From positions 186,001-250,000 of the forward strand of contig NZ_MCNV01000008.1 of NCBI RefSeq assembly GCF_001718195.1: a DNA stretch of 64,000 nt, in the 5' to 3' direction. Under the pieces are notes generated by a model. The model saw only the letters and a list, made by a program, of their open reading frames with translations, ran no database searches and was not told the origin of the DNA. The stretch's first letter is position 1, and every line of letters starts with the position of its first letter. The DNA is from Paraburkholderia nodosa (GTDB lineage: Bacteria > Pseudomonadota > Gammaproteobacteria > Burkholderiales > Burkholderiaceae). This document shows, piece by piece, positions 8,436-16,378 of the stretch. The translations under genes and the position numbers were made by a program.

Positions 8436-9752
8436 TTACCAGATCTGCGCCGCCTCCGTGACGGTGCGCTCCACCACGTCGAACGCAAACGTCATGCGCA
8501 CCGCGAGCCCGCCGCTCTCGCCGTTGCCGATCGAAAGCTCGCCGCCCGCGCGGCGCACGAGCCGCTCGACGATCGCGAGGCCGAGGCCGCTGTGGCCGTT
8601 GCCGCCGCGCGCCGGGTCGAGGCGCACGAACGGCCGGCTCGCCTGCGTCAGCTCCTGGTCGGGGATGCCCTTGCCGTGGTCGCGCACGGTGAGCGAAAAA
8701 CCCGTCGCGCCGCGCTCGCTCTCGATCACGACAGGCGGTGCGCCGTACGCATGCGCGTTGTCGAGCAGGTTCGAGACCACGCGTTCGAGCGTGGCCGCAG
8801 GCAGGCGAAACTCCGGACCCGCACGCAGACGCGTTTCGATCGCAATCGTCTCGCCGCTCGCCGTGCGGTGGTTGCGCGCGATACGCTCGCACTGGTCGTC
8901 GACCTCGACGGGCTCGCTGCGATCGGCGCCGTCGTGCGCGAACACGAGGAACTGGTCGACGATATGCGCCATCGACTCGACATCGCGCACCACGCCGTCG
9001 CGCACCTTTTGCTCGTCCATCATTTCGGCGCGCAGGCGCAGCCGGGCAAGCGGTGTCTTGAGATCGTGCGCCACGCCCGCCAGCATGACGGCGCGGTCTT
9101 TCTCCGTACGCTCGACTTCCTTGACCATCTGGTTAAAGCCCAGCGTGAGCTGACGCAGCTCGCGCGGCCCGCGTTCGGGCACGGGCGGCACGGGCTCGCC
9201 GCGGCCAAAGCGCCCCACGGCCTGCGCGAGCGCGCTCAGCGGCTGTTGCAGCATCCACGCGGCCACGAGCGCGGCGACCACAGCGGTGGCGAAAATGGTG
9301 ATGACCCAAGGCAGAAACTTGTCGAGCGGCCGCATGATCCGCAGCGGCTGGCCCGGCAGCACGATCCAGCGGGCGTCCTGCGGCCCGCGCACCCAGAGCG
9401 TGGGCGGCCCGCCGGGCGGCCCGACGCGCACGTCGGTGCCAGGCGGCATGCGTTCGCGCACGTCGTCGATGAAATGGCGCAGCGGCTCGGGCATGCGGTC
9501 GGTGACCGGCGGCACGGCGGGACTCGCCGGATCGACGAGTTGCACGCGCGAAGGCAGCGGCTGGTCGGGCTCGCGCTCGACGTGCTGGCGCACCGCGTCG
9601 ACGAGGAAGGTCGCTTCCTCGACGGCGTAGCGCGTTTGCATCTGATTGTGTTCGACGCGCATGAGCGTGAACCACGCGACATGCGACACCAGTAGAACGC
9701 CGATGAAGATGACCGCGAGGCGCCCGAACAGCGAATCAACCGGCTGGCGCAT
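8436..9752 (-). CDS. Sensor histidine kinase, EnvZ-like
   Basis: 438 aa. TM1 is at about 11-31, the periplasmic sensor is about 115 residues, TM2 is at about 149-167 and a HAMP domain lies at about 168-222. The DHp H-box MLAGVAHDLKTPL has the phospho-acceptor at His229. In the catalytic ATP-binding domain the N-box is NLLDNAHAYG, G1 is DHGKGIP and G2 is GLGLAIV. The start overlaps the end of the response regulator gene by 17 bp, so the two are translationally coupled. The H-box and size fit the EnvZ/OmpR-type class. The periplasmic part is Pro-rich and does not identify a ligand. The divergent Spy/CpxP-like gene suggests an envelope stress input, which is inference. Confidence 0.93.
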   Translation of the reverse strand: MRQPVDSLFGRLAVIFIGVLLVSHVAWFTLMRVEHNQMQTRYAVEEATFLVDAVRQHVEREPDQPLPSRVQLVDPASPAVPPVTDRMPEPLRHFIDDVRERMPPGTDVRVGPPGGPPTLWVRGPQDARWIVLPGQPLRIMRPLDKFLPWVITIFATAVVAALVAAWMLQQPLSALAQAVGRFGRGEPVPPVPERGPRELRQLTLGFNQMVKEVERTEKDRAVMLAGVAHDLKTPLARLRLRAEMMDEQKVRDGVVRDVESMAHIVDQFLVFAHDGADRSEPVEVDDQCERIARNHRTASGETIAIETRLRAGPEFRLPAATLERVVSNLLDNAHAYGAPPVVIESERGATGFSLTVRDHGKGIPDQELTQASRPFVRLDPARGGNGHSGLGLAIVERLVRRAGGELSIGNGESGGLAVRMTFAFDVVERTVTEAAQIW

Positions 9753-10467
9753 GGTTGCCCTGCTCTCCGTCGGGAACGAACACGTAGCCGCGCCCGCGGA
9801 CGGTCTGAATGAAGCGCGGCGTGGACGGGTCGCTTTCGAGAATGCGTCGCAGACGCCATACCTGCACGTCGATGCCGCGGTCGGTGCCGTCGTACTCGGG
9901 ACCGTGCAGCAATTCCAGCAGGCGCTCGCGCGTGAGCGTACGCATGGGGTGATTCACGAAAATCTTCAGCAGCGCGAACTCGCTGCCCGACAGCATGATG
10001 GGCTTGCCCTCCTGCTGCAGCGTGCGCGACTGGAAGTCGAGCGTGAAGCGGCCGAACGCGTACGGCTCGCGCTGCTCGGGCGCCGCGGCCGAAGGCACCG
10101 TGCGGCGCCGGCGCAGCACCGCCTGCACGCGCGCGAGCAGTTCGCGCGGGTTGAACGGCTTGCCGAGGTAGTCGTCCGCGCCCAGTTCGAGGCCGACGAT
10201 GCGGTCCACGTCGTCCGCGCGCGCCGTCAGCATGATCACGGGGATGTCGTCGCCGGCTGCGCGCAGCTTGCGCAGCGCGGTCAGGCCGTCCACGCCCGGC
10301 ATCATCAGGTCGAGCACGATCAGGTCCGGGCGCTCGCGCTCGAGCCGCCGCTCCAGCGAGCCGGCGTCGTGCAGCACCGAGACTTCCATGCCCTGGCGCG
10401 CGAGATAGTCGCGCAGGAGGTCGCGTAGTTCGAGGTCGTCGTCGACGACAAGGATTTGAGTAGCCAT
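9736..10467 (-). CDS. OmpR-family response regulator
   Basis: 243 aa. The receiver domain is at about 4-118 with acidic pair Asp10/Asp11, phospho-acceptor Asp53 (VLDLMMPG) and the conserved Lys in LGKPFNPREL. The winged-helix DNA-binding domain is at about 140-235 (LSGSEFALLKIFVNHP; GTDRGIDVQVWRLRRILE; IQTVRGRGYVF). It is the first gene of the operon with the downstream histidine kinase. The intergenic region upstream carries 10-bp-phased direct repeats that fit binding by a dimer of this class. The paired regulator and kinase resemble OmpR/EnvZ or CpxR/CpxA in overall type. The true regulon cannot be read from here. Confidence 0.95.
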   Translation of the reverse strand: MATQILVVDDDLELRDLLRDYLARQGMEVSVLHDAGSLERRLERERPDLIVLDLMMPGVDGLTALRKLRAAGDDIPVIMLTARADDVDRIVGLELGADDYLGKPFNPRELLARVQAVLRRRRTVPSAAAPEQREPYAFGRFTLDFQSRTLQQEGKPIMLSGSEFALLKIFVNHPMRTLTRERLLELLHGPEYDGTDRGIDVQVWRLRRILESDPSTPRFIQTVRGRGYVFVPDGEQGNHAPAG

Positions 10468-10522
10468 GGGATGAAGTGTAACGCGCGCGCACGGGCCGTT
10501 TGCTTACAGCTCTTCCAGCTGG

Positions 10523-10587
10523 GTTACGAGGTGTTACCGCGAAAGGCGCGTGTAATGTCGCGTAATCTCGGCGCCCCGCCGCGTAAC
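10523..10587. promoter_or_regulatory. Phased direct repeats, candidate response-regulator operator
   Basis: GTTAC occurs at 10523 and 10533, GTAAT at 10552 and 10562, and GTAAC at 10583. The paired copies are spaced exactly 10 bp apart, and the last lies 21 bp (two helical turns) beyond the previous one. CpxR and OmpR-class regulators bind direct repeats with five-base half sites and five-base spacers. The cluster lies in the divergent region between the response regulator and the Spy/CpxP-like gene. Confidence 0.5.
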
Positions 10588-10701
10588 ACGCGCTGGCTGC
10601 CCGGTCGATACGCTAGGGACACCGGTTGCGAGCGCCACCACTTTCCGAAAGCGCCGCGCCAGACCGGATAAAACCCTCATGGATTTGTCAGGAGCATCAC
10701 C

Positions 10702-11271
10702 ATGTACAAGACGACTTCGCGCCTTCTCGCTATCGCCGCTGCCTCGCTCGCGCTCACCCTGGGCGCCACCGCTGCCAACGCCCAAACCCCGCCGCCCCCG
10801 GGCGGTCCGGGCATGATGCACGGCGCTCCGGGCATGCATGACGGCCCCGGCATGCACGGCGACTTCATGCTCGGCTTCAAGAAGCTGCACGACAAGCTGA
10901 ACCTGAACGCCGCGCAGGAAAAGCAATGGCAGGCCGCGCTCGACACGATGAAGCAGAACGGTCAAGCCATGCGCAAGAATCATGAGCAGATGAAGCAGCA
11001 GTTCGATTCGATGAAGAACCAGCCGATCCTCGACCTGAACGCCATGCACACGGCGCACGAGCAGGTCGAGCAGCAGAACCAGCAGTTGCGCGAGCAAACC
11101 ACGCAAGCGTGGCTCGCCTTCTACAACGGCCTGAACGACCAGCAGAAGACGACCGTGAGCACGGCGATCAAGGAACGCTTCGCGAAGATGGAGCAGCGCC
11201 ACGAGCAGATGCGCGAGCGCTGGGAGCAGCACCACAAGGGCGGCGCTTCGGCACCGGCCGCCCAGCAGTAA
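10702..11271 (+). CDS. Spy/CpxP-like periplasmic protein (LTXXQ-type)
   Basis: 189 aa. A clear signal peptide (about residues 1-28, ending ATAANAQ) is followed by a Met/His/Gly/Pro-rich stretch (MMHGAPGMHDGPGMHG) and then an all-helical, Gln/Lys/Met-rich body with heptad-like spacing. The LNLNAAQEKQWQ segment matches the repeated motif of the Spy/CpxP chaperone family. Members act in the periplasm as ATP-independent chaperones or as modulators of a sensor kinase. The gene is transcribed away from the two-component pair across a 234-bp region with repeat sites. The Met/His-rich segment could bind copper or another metal, which is inference. Confidence 0.85.
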   Translation: MYKTTSRLLAIAAASLALTLGATAANAQTPPPPGGPGMMHGAPGMHDGPGMHGDFMLGFKKLHDKLNLNAAQEKQWQAALDTMKQNGQAMRKNHEQMKQQFDSMKNQPILDLNAMHTAHEQVEQQNQQLREQTTQAWLAFYNGLNDQQKTTVSTAIKERFAKMEQRHEQMRERWEQHHKGGASAPAAQQ

Positions 11272-11313
11272 TCGGCACACGCGCGCGCGCATTGCGCGAC
11301 AAAGCGGCGCGAC

Positions 11314-11351
11314 AAAGCGCCGCGGGATTCGCACCCCGCGGCGCTTTTTTT
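11314..11351 (+). terminator. Rho-independent terminator after the Spy-like gene
   Basis: GCGCCGCGGG (11317-11326) pairs with CCCGCGGCGC (11335-11344) around an 8-base loop and is followed by seven T residues (11345-11351). Confidence 0.9.
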
Positions 11352-11390
11352 CATGGCGCGGGCGGCCGCTTGCCGCCGCCCGTCAACGGC

Positions 11391-12089
11391 TCAGGCGAGA
11401 TCGAACAGCAGCACTTCGGCCGCGGCACCGTTTGCAAGCGCGACAGCCGCCTCAGCCTCGATCATCGCGGCATCACCGGCTTCGAGGCGTTGGCCATTCA
11501 CGTCGAGCGCACCGCGCGCCACATGCAGATAGACGCGCCGCCCGGCAGGCACCGAATACTCGACGCGCTCTTCGCCGTCGACCAGAGCCGCGTAGATCGC
11601 GGCATCCGACTGCACGGTCACCGAGCCGTCGCGCCCGTCGGGCGAGGCGACGAGGCGCAGCCGCCCGCGCTTGTCGGCGTCGTCGAAACGCTTCTCCTCG
11701 TAGCCGGGCGCCCCGCCCCGCTCACGCGGCAGCAGCCAGATCTGCAGCAGGTGCGCTTCCTCTTCCTTCGAGCCGTTGAACTCGCTGTGCATCACGCCGG
11801 TGCCGGCGCTCATGCGCTGCACGTCGCCGGGGCGGATGGTCGAGCCGTTGCCCATGCTGTCGCGGTGGGCGAGCGCGCCGGAAAGCACATAGGTCACGAT
11901 CTCCATGTCGCGGTGGCCGTGCGCGCCGAAGCCCTGGCCGCCCGCGATGCGGTCGTCGTTGAGCACCCGCAGCGCACCGTAGTGCATGTGCGCTTCGTCG
12001 AAATAGTCGGCAAACGAAAAGCTGTGGTACGAGTCGAGCCAGCCGTGGTTGGCATGGCCGCGTTCGTCGGCGCGTCGGATAGTCAGCAT
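11391..12089 (-). CDS. Pirin family protein (YhhW/quercetin 2,3-dioxygenase type)
   Basis: 232 aa, the usual length of short bacterial pirins with two cupin folds. The N-terminal cupin holds the metal ligands typical of the family: two His in GAHGHRDMEIVTY, then a His and Glu in GTGVMHSEFN. The segment WLDSYHSFSFADYFD is characteristic of pirins. The metal is usually iron. Some members oxidise quercetin; others are proposed regulators. The gene stands alone on the minus strand, converging on the Spy-like gene. The physiological substrate is not evident. Confidence 0.92.
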   Translation of the reverse strand: MLTIRRADERGHANHGWLDSYHSFSFADYFDEAHMHYGALRVLNDDRIAGGQGFGAHGHRDMEIVTYVLSGALAHRDSMGNGSTIRPGDVQRMSAGTGVMHSEFNGSKEEEAHLLQIWLLPRERGGAPGYEEKRFDDADKRGRLRLVASPDGRDGSVTVQSDAAIYAALVDGEERVEYSVPAGRRVYLHVARGALDVNGQRLEAGDAAMIEAEAAVALANGAAAEVLLFDLA

Positions 12090-12520
12090 GGCAATCTCCG
12101 GTCAATCATGTCGATGTCCGAAGGTAAGGGCGGCGGCCCACTTGCACAATCCGCAGCGGCGCACCGCATCGTTTCACCAGCAACATCAATGCGCTGCGCT
12201 GCCGACGTCGCCCTGCGTCAGACCCGCACGCCCCCCGGCTTCGGGTAAAATACCGCGCTTTTCGGCCGGCGTGAGCCCTGATGGCCCCGGGGTGGACACC
12301 CCGTGGCGATTATCCGCCCCGCCAGCGCGCGCTGCCGCAGGGGCCGGAGTGCGTCGCGCTTTCCGACCCGCATTTTTGATCACCTAGAATGGCGGCCAAC
12401 GGCCACGAGCCGGTCCGCCTTGCGTCGGCCGCGCGCCCCTACCGCGCCGCGCCGCCCGTATCAGTCGTGCATGGGACGGAGTCAGTGCTAAAAAAGCACT
12501 CGCTCCGGCTCGACAGGAGA
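12090..12520. other. Intergenic region between pirin and amino acid binding protein genes
   Basis: 431 bp with no gene seen. It must hold the promoters of both divergent genes. A small hairpin, AGTGCT (12484-12489) with AGCACT (12495-12500), lies just upstream of the ribosome binding site AGGAGA (12515-12520) of the binding protein gene. Confidence 0.4.
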
Positions 12521-13300
12521 ATGATGAAGAAGTTTGCAGTGTGCGTGGCGCTCGCCCTGATCGCAGGCAGCGCCGCCGCCAAAGAGTGGAAAACCGTGCG
12601 CATCGGCGTGGACGCCAGCTATGCGCCGTTCGAATCCAAAGCGCCGAACGGACAGATCGTCGGCTTCGATGTCGACCTCACGAAAGCCCTGTGCGCGCGC
12701 ATGAACGTGAAGTGCGTCTGGGTCGAGAACGACCTCGACGGCATTATCCCCGCGCTCAAGGCCCGCAAGTTCGACGCGATCGTGTCGTCGTTGACCATCA
12801 CGCCGCAGCGCGCCCAGCAGATCGACTACTCCGCGAAGATGTTCGATGCGCCCGCACGCATGCTCGCGCGCACGGGCTCGCCGCTTCTGCCCACGCCGGC
12901 TTCGCTCAAGGGCAAGAACGTGGGCGTCGAGCAGGGCTCGACCCAGGAAGCGTACGCAAAGGCGCACTGGGCGCCGCAGGGCGTGAACGTGATCTCGTAC
13001 CAGAATCAGGATCAGGTCTACCAGGATCTGATCGCCGGGCGCCTCGACGCCACGCTGCAAGACGAGGTTCAGGCGGATTTCGGCTTCCTGAAGACGCCGC
13101 GCGGCAAGGGCTTCGCGTGGGCGGGCCCGGAAGTGGAAGACCCGGCGACGATCGGCGACGGCACCGCGATCGGCCTGCGCAAGGACGACGCCGACCTGAA
13201 GGCGAAGTTCGACACGGCGCTTGCCGCGATTCATGCCGATGGCACGTTCGACAAGATCGCGAAGCAGTACTTCGACTTCGATATCTACAAAGGCAAGTGA
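12521..13300 (+). CDS. Periplasmic basic amino acid binding protein of ABC transporter (ArgT/HisJ-like)
   Basis: 259 aa. The signal peptide is at residues 1-21 (ending GSAAAKEW). Two ATGs are adjacent (12521, 12524) behind AGGAGA and either may be used. The SBP_bac_3 domain shows the family start VRIGVDASYAPFESK and the ligand-contact motif VGFDVDLTKALC. It also has SSLTITPQRAQQIDYS and the hinge motif GVEQGSTQEAYAK. It binds lysine, arginine, ornithine or histidine in the periplasm and delivers them to the two permeases encoded 254 bp downstream. Ligand preference is inferred from overall similarity. Confidence 0.93.
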   Translation: MMKKFAVCVALALIAGSAAAKEWKTVRIGVDASYAPFESKAPNGQIVGFDVDLTKALCARMNVKCVWVENDLDGIIPALKARKFDAIVSSLTITPQRAQQIDYSAKMFDAPARMLARTGSPLLPTPASLKGKNVGVEQGSTQEAYAKAHWAPQGVNVISYQNQDQVYQDLIAGRLDATLQDEVQADFGFLKTPRGKGFAWAGPEVEDPATIGDGTAIGLRKDDADLKAKFDTALAAIHADGTFDKIAKQYFDFDIYKGK

Positions 13301-13554
13301 ACGGGAAAGCACACGCAGGTAAATAAACAACGAGACACCACCGCTCGCGCCTCGCGCCACGACACATCAAAGCCCCGGGGGCTCCCCGATAGACCGCCAC
13401 CGGGCTTCGTATACAGTCACAGGCGCGCTCACGAGCGCAATTGCATCGGCCGCGCGCGACCAGGCTATAAACCGCGCGGCCATGAACGGATTTGAACCGC
13501 GGCAGACAGCCGCGCCTTTCGCGGTGTGAGAAACGCATCGTCAAGGACTTGCCC

Positions 13555-14244
13555 ATGTTTCTTCAAGGCTACGGCCCGCTGATCCTCGCCGGCACCTGGC
13601 AGACCGTCAAGCTCGCCGTGCTGTCGCTCGCGCTCTCGTTCGTGCTCGGGCTGATCGGCGCGGCGGCCAAACTCTCCAAAAACCGCGTCGCGCACGGCGC
13701 GGGCACGCTCTACACCACGCTCATTCGCGGCGTGCCCGATCTCGTGCTCATGCTGCTGCTCTTCTACAGCATCCAGATCTGGCTGAACAATCTCACCGAC
13801 ATGCTCGGCTGGGATCAGATCGACATCGATCCGTTCCTCGCGGGCGTGGTCGTGCTCGGCTTCATCTACGGCGCGTACTTCACCGAGACGTTCCGCGGTG
13901 CGTTCCTCGCCGTGCCGCGCGGCCAGCTCGAAGCGGGCCACGCCTACGGCATGACGGGCTGGCAGGTGTTCACTCGCATCATGTTCCCGCAGATGATGCG
14001 CTTCGCACTGCCCGGCATCGGCAACAACTGGCAGGTGCTCGTGAAGTCCACGGCGCTCGTCTCGATCATCGGCCTCGCCGACGTCGTGAAGGCTAGCCAG
14101 GACGCCGGCAAGGGCACGCTGCGTTTCTTCTTCTTCACGCTGCTCGCCGGCGCGATCTATCTCGTCATCACCACGGTCTCCAACTTCGTGCTGATGTATC
14201 TCGACAAGCGCTACTCCACCGGTGTGCGCAAGGCGGATCTCTGA
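13555..14244 (+). CDS. Basic amino acid ABC transporter permease (HisQ-like)
   Basis: 229 aa with about five membrane segments. AAGGA at 13543-13547 places the start at ATG 13555, giving an N terminus (MFLQGYGPLILAGTWQTVKL) typical of HisQ/ArtQ permeases. The EAA-type loop follows GAFLAVPRGQLEAGHAYGM. The conserved RGVPDLVLM segment is present. It forms a heterodimeric inner-membrane channel with the HisM-like protein encoded 19 bp downstream. Confidence 0.94.
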   Translation: MFLQGYGPLILAGTWQTVKLAVLSLALSFVLGLIGAAAKLSKNRVAHGAGTLYTTLIRGVPDLVLMLLLFYSIQIWLNNLTDMLGWDQIDIDPFLAGVVVLGFIYGAYFTETFRGAFLAVPRGQLEAGHAYGMTGWQVFTRIMFPQMMRFALPGIGNNWQVLVKSTALVSIIGLADVVKASQDAGKGTLRFFFFTLLAGAIYLVITTVSNFVLMYLDKRYSTGVRKADL

Positions 14245-14263
14245 ATCGCGCGAGGCCAAGACC

Positions 14264-14986
14264 ATGCAAGACTTCGTCCAACTGATCCAGCAGTACTGGC
14301 GCAACTATCTCTTCTCCGACGGCTACCATTTCAGCGGCGTGGCCATTACGCTGTGGCTGCTCGTCATCTCGATCGGACTCGGCTTCTGCCTCTCGGTGCC
14401 GCTCGCCGTGGCGCGCGTGTCGAAGAAGAGGTGGCTCGCCGGCCTCGTGTGGCTCTACACGTACATCTTCCGCGGCACGCCGCTCTACGTGCAGCTGCTG
14501 CTGTGCTACACGGGCCTCTACAGCCTCGAGATCGTGCGCAACCACGAACTCACGAGCGCGTTCTTCAGGAGCGGCATGAACTGCACGCTGCTGGCGTTCA
14601 CGCTCAACACCTGCGCGTATACCACCGAAATCTTCGCGGGCGCGATCAAGGCGACGCCCTACGGCGAGATCGAAGCTGCACGCGCGTACGGCATGTCGCA
14701 ATTCACGCTGTACCGCCGCGTGATCCTGCCTTCGGCGTTGCGCCGCGCCCTGCCCTACTACAGCAACGAAGTCATTCTGATGCTGCACGCAACGACCGTG
14801 GCCTTCACGGCGACCGTGCCGGACATCCTGAAGATCGCGCGCGACGTGAACTCGGCGACGTATCAGTCGTTCGGCGCATTCGGCATCGCCGCGCTGTTGT
14901 ACCTGATCATTTCTTTCACGCTCGTGTGGCTGTTCCGCCGCGCAGAGCGCCGCTGGCTCGCGTACCTGCGACCGCAAGGCAAGTGA
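14264..14986 (+). CDS. Basic amino acid ABC transporter permease (HisM-like)
   Basis: 240 aa. GAGG at 14252-14255, eight bases before ATG 14264, fixes the start. The sequence carries the HisM marks FRGTPLYVQLLL and the EAA loop EIEAARAYGMSQFTLYRRV. About five membrane helices are predicted. It is the partner of the HisQ-like permease upstream. The ATPase gene follows after 30 bp, so the permeases and ATPase form one operon. Confidence 0.94.
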   Translation: MQDFVQLIQQYWRNYLFSDGYHFSGVAITLWLLVISIGLGFCLSVPLAVARVSKKRWLAGLVWLYTYIFRGTPLYVQLLLCYTGLYSLEIVRNHELTSAFFRSGMNCTLLAFTLNTCAYTTEIFAGAIKATPYGEIEAARAYGMSQFTLYRRVILPSALRRALPYYSNEVILMLHATTVAFTATVPDILKIARDVNSATYQSFGAFGIAALLYLIISFTLVWLFRRAERRWLAYLRPQGK

Positions 14987-15016
14987 GCCCGCCAGGGCGT
15001 GTTTAAAGGTCAATTG

Positions 15017-15799
15017 ATGAATTCCCAGAAGCAGAAGCTGTTCGTCGACTCCATCCACAAGAAGTACGGCGACAACGAAGTCCTCAAGGGCGTGTCCCTG
15101 AAGGCCAATGCCGGCGACGTGATCAGCGTGATCGGCTCGTCCGGTTCGGGCAAAAGCACGATGCTGCGTTGCATCAACTTCCTCGAGCAGCCCAACGAAG
15201 GGCGAATCGTGGTGGATGGCGAGGAAGTCGCCACTCGCGCGGACAAGCGCACGGGCGCACTGCACCCCGCCGACGCAAAGCAACTCCAGCGCGTGCGCAC
15301 CAAGCTCGCCATGGTGTTCCAGCACTTCAACCTCTGGTCGCACATGTCGGTGCTCGAGAACGTGATCGAAGCGCCCGTGCACGTGCTGGGCCTGCCGCGC
15401 AAGGACGCCGAAGAGCGCGCGCGCGCCTATCTGGAGAAGGTCGGTCTCGCGCCGCGCGTGGAGAAGCAATACCCCTCGCACCTCTCGGGCGGCCAGCAGC
15501 AGCGTGTGGCGATTGCCCGCGCGCTCGCGATGCACCCCGACGTGATGCTGTTCGACGAGCCCACTTCGGCCCTCGATCCCGAACTCGTTGGCGAAGTGCT
15601 CAAGGTCATGCAGAAGCTCGCCGAGGAAGGCCGCACGATGATCGTGGTCACACACGAAATGGGTTTCGCGCGCAACGTTTCGAACCACGTCATGTTCCTG
15701 CACAAGGGTCTCGTGGAAGAGGAAGGCCAGCCGGCCGAGGTCTTCGCCAATCCGAAGAGCGAGCGCCTGCGCCAGTTCCTTTCAGGCAGCCTCAAATAA
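15017..15799 (+). CDS. Basic amino acid ABC transporter ATP-binding protein (HisP-like)
   Basis: 260 aa. The start at 15017 follows AAAGGT by six bases; an upstream in-frame ATG at 14999 has no such site. Walker A is GSSGSGKST, followed by the Q-loop FQHFNLWSHMSVLENV. The signature is LSGGQQQRVAIARALAM, Walker B is VMLFDEPTSALD and the switch His is in VVTHEMGFAR. This is the polar amino acid transporter class. It powers uptake by the two permeases just upstream. Confidence 0.95.
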   Translation: MNSQKQKLFVDSIHKKYGDNEVLKGVSLKANAGDVISVIGSSGSGKSTMLRCINFLEQPNEGRIVVDGEEVATRADKRTGALHPADAKQLQRVRTKLAMVFQHFNLWSHMSVLENVIEAPVHVLGLPRKDAEERARAYLEKVGLAPRVEKQYPSHLSGGQQQRVAIARALAMHPDVMLFDEPTSALDPELVGEVLKVMQKLAEEGRTMIVVTHEMGFARNVSNHVMFLHKGLVEEEGQPAEVFANPKSERLRQFLSGSLK

Positions 15800-16378
15800 G
15801 ACGACTCGCAGGGTCGCCGCCTTTCGGCGATGTAGCAAAAGTAGTTTTACAAGGCGCTTACAGCGCCTGTTCTTTTTGGGACTTTCATCCTCCAAAAGCC
15901 GTCCGTTTAGCCCTAAAAACGGCGTTTTTCGCATTACTCCTTGCGAAATCTTCCGTCAATAGTGGCAATCCTGAACTCAGCCATTCAATTGACGTGAGTC
16001 CCTTGTCCCACAAGGGTTTCGACCTGGTTGTAGTACCTCTCTGACCACCATCCAGGAAGACCATATTGCAATTTGACGACATCCCGGGGTGCGAGCACGA
16101 ATTAGTTCGCCAGCGCGGACCTTTTTTGCTAAATTAGTAACCAAAGTAGCAAAACAAAGTTCATTAAAAGTAGTTTCACTTCAAAAAGAACGGGAGATGC
16201 CAGTCAACCAGGGGACCTGCAAGACGACCCAGCCCGGGTCATGCAGCGGCACCAGCCCGTACGCCGGTCCTCGGGGTAATTCTCCCTTACGCGACGATTT
16301 CTGTTCGCAGCGCCGCCAAGCGCACGGACGTCTTTCGCAGTACTAAGGTTGACTCTTTGACAGGGTATGGAGGAGAAG
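15800..16378. promoter_or_regulatory. Long AT-richer leader/intergenic region before the porin
   Basis: 579 bp without a convincing gene, visibly richer in A/T than its surroundings. Related blocks appear twice: TAGCAAAAGTAGTTTTAC at 15833-15850, and AGTAGCAAAAC (16145-16155) followed by AAAAGTAGTTTCAC (16166-16179). Hairpins lie at 15853-15867 (a likely terminator) and 16000-16016 (CCCTTGT/ACAAGGG followed by TTT). The porin ribosome binding site is GGAGGAG at 16369-16375. Regulation of the porin, or a small RNA, could reside here. Confidence 0.45.
15853..15877 (+). terminator. Probable terminator of the amino acid transporter operon
   Basis: GGCGCT (15853-15858) pairs with AGCGCC (15862-15867) around a three-base loop, followed by a T-rich run ending TTTTT at 15873-15877. 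The stem is short, so strength is moderate. Confidence 0.6.

Noticed and set aside
13488..13498. Reverse-strand GGTTCAAATCC resembling a T-loop
   Set aside because: The flanking bases do not form a T-stem and no cloverleaf can be drawn.
16089..16346. 85-codon ORF in the porin leader
   Set aside because: No ribosome site or family; it crosses the repeat block and is most likely non-coding leader.
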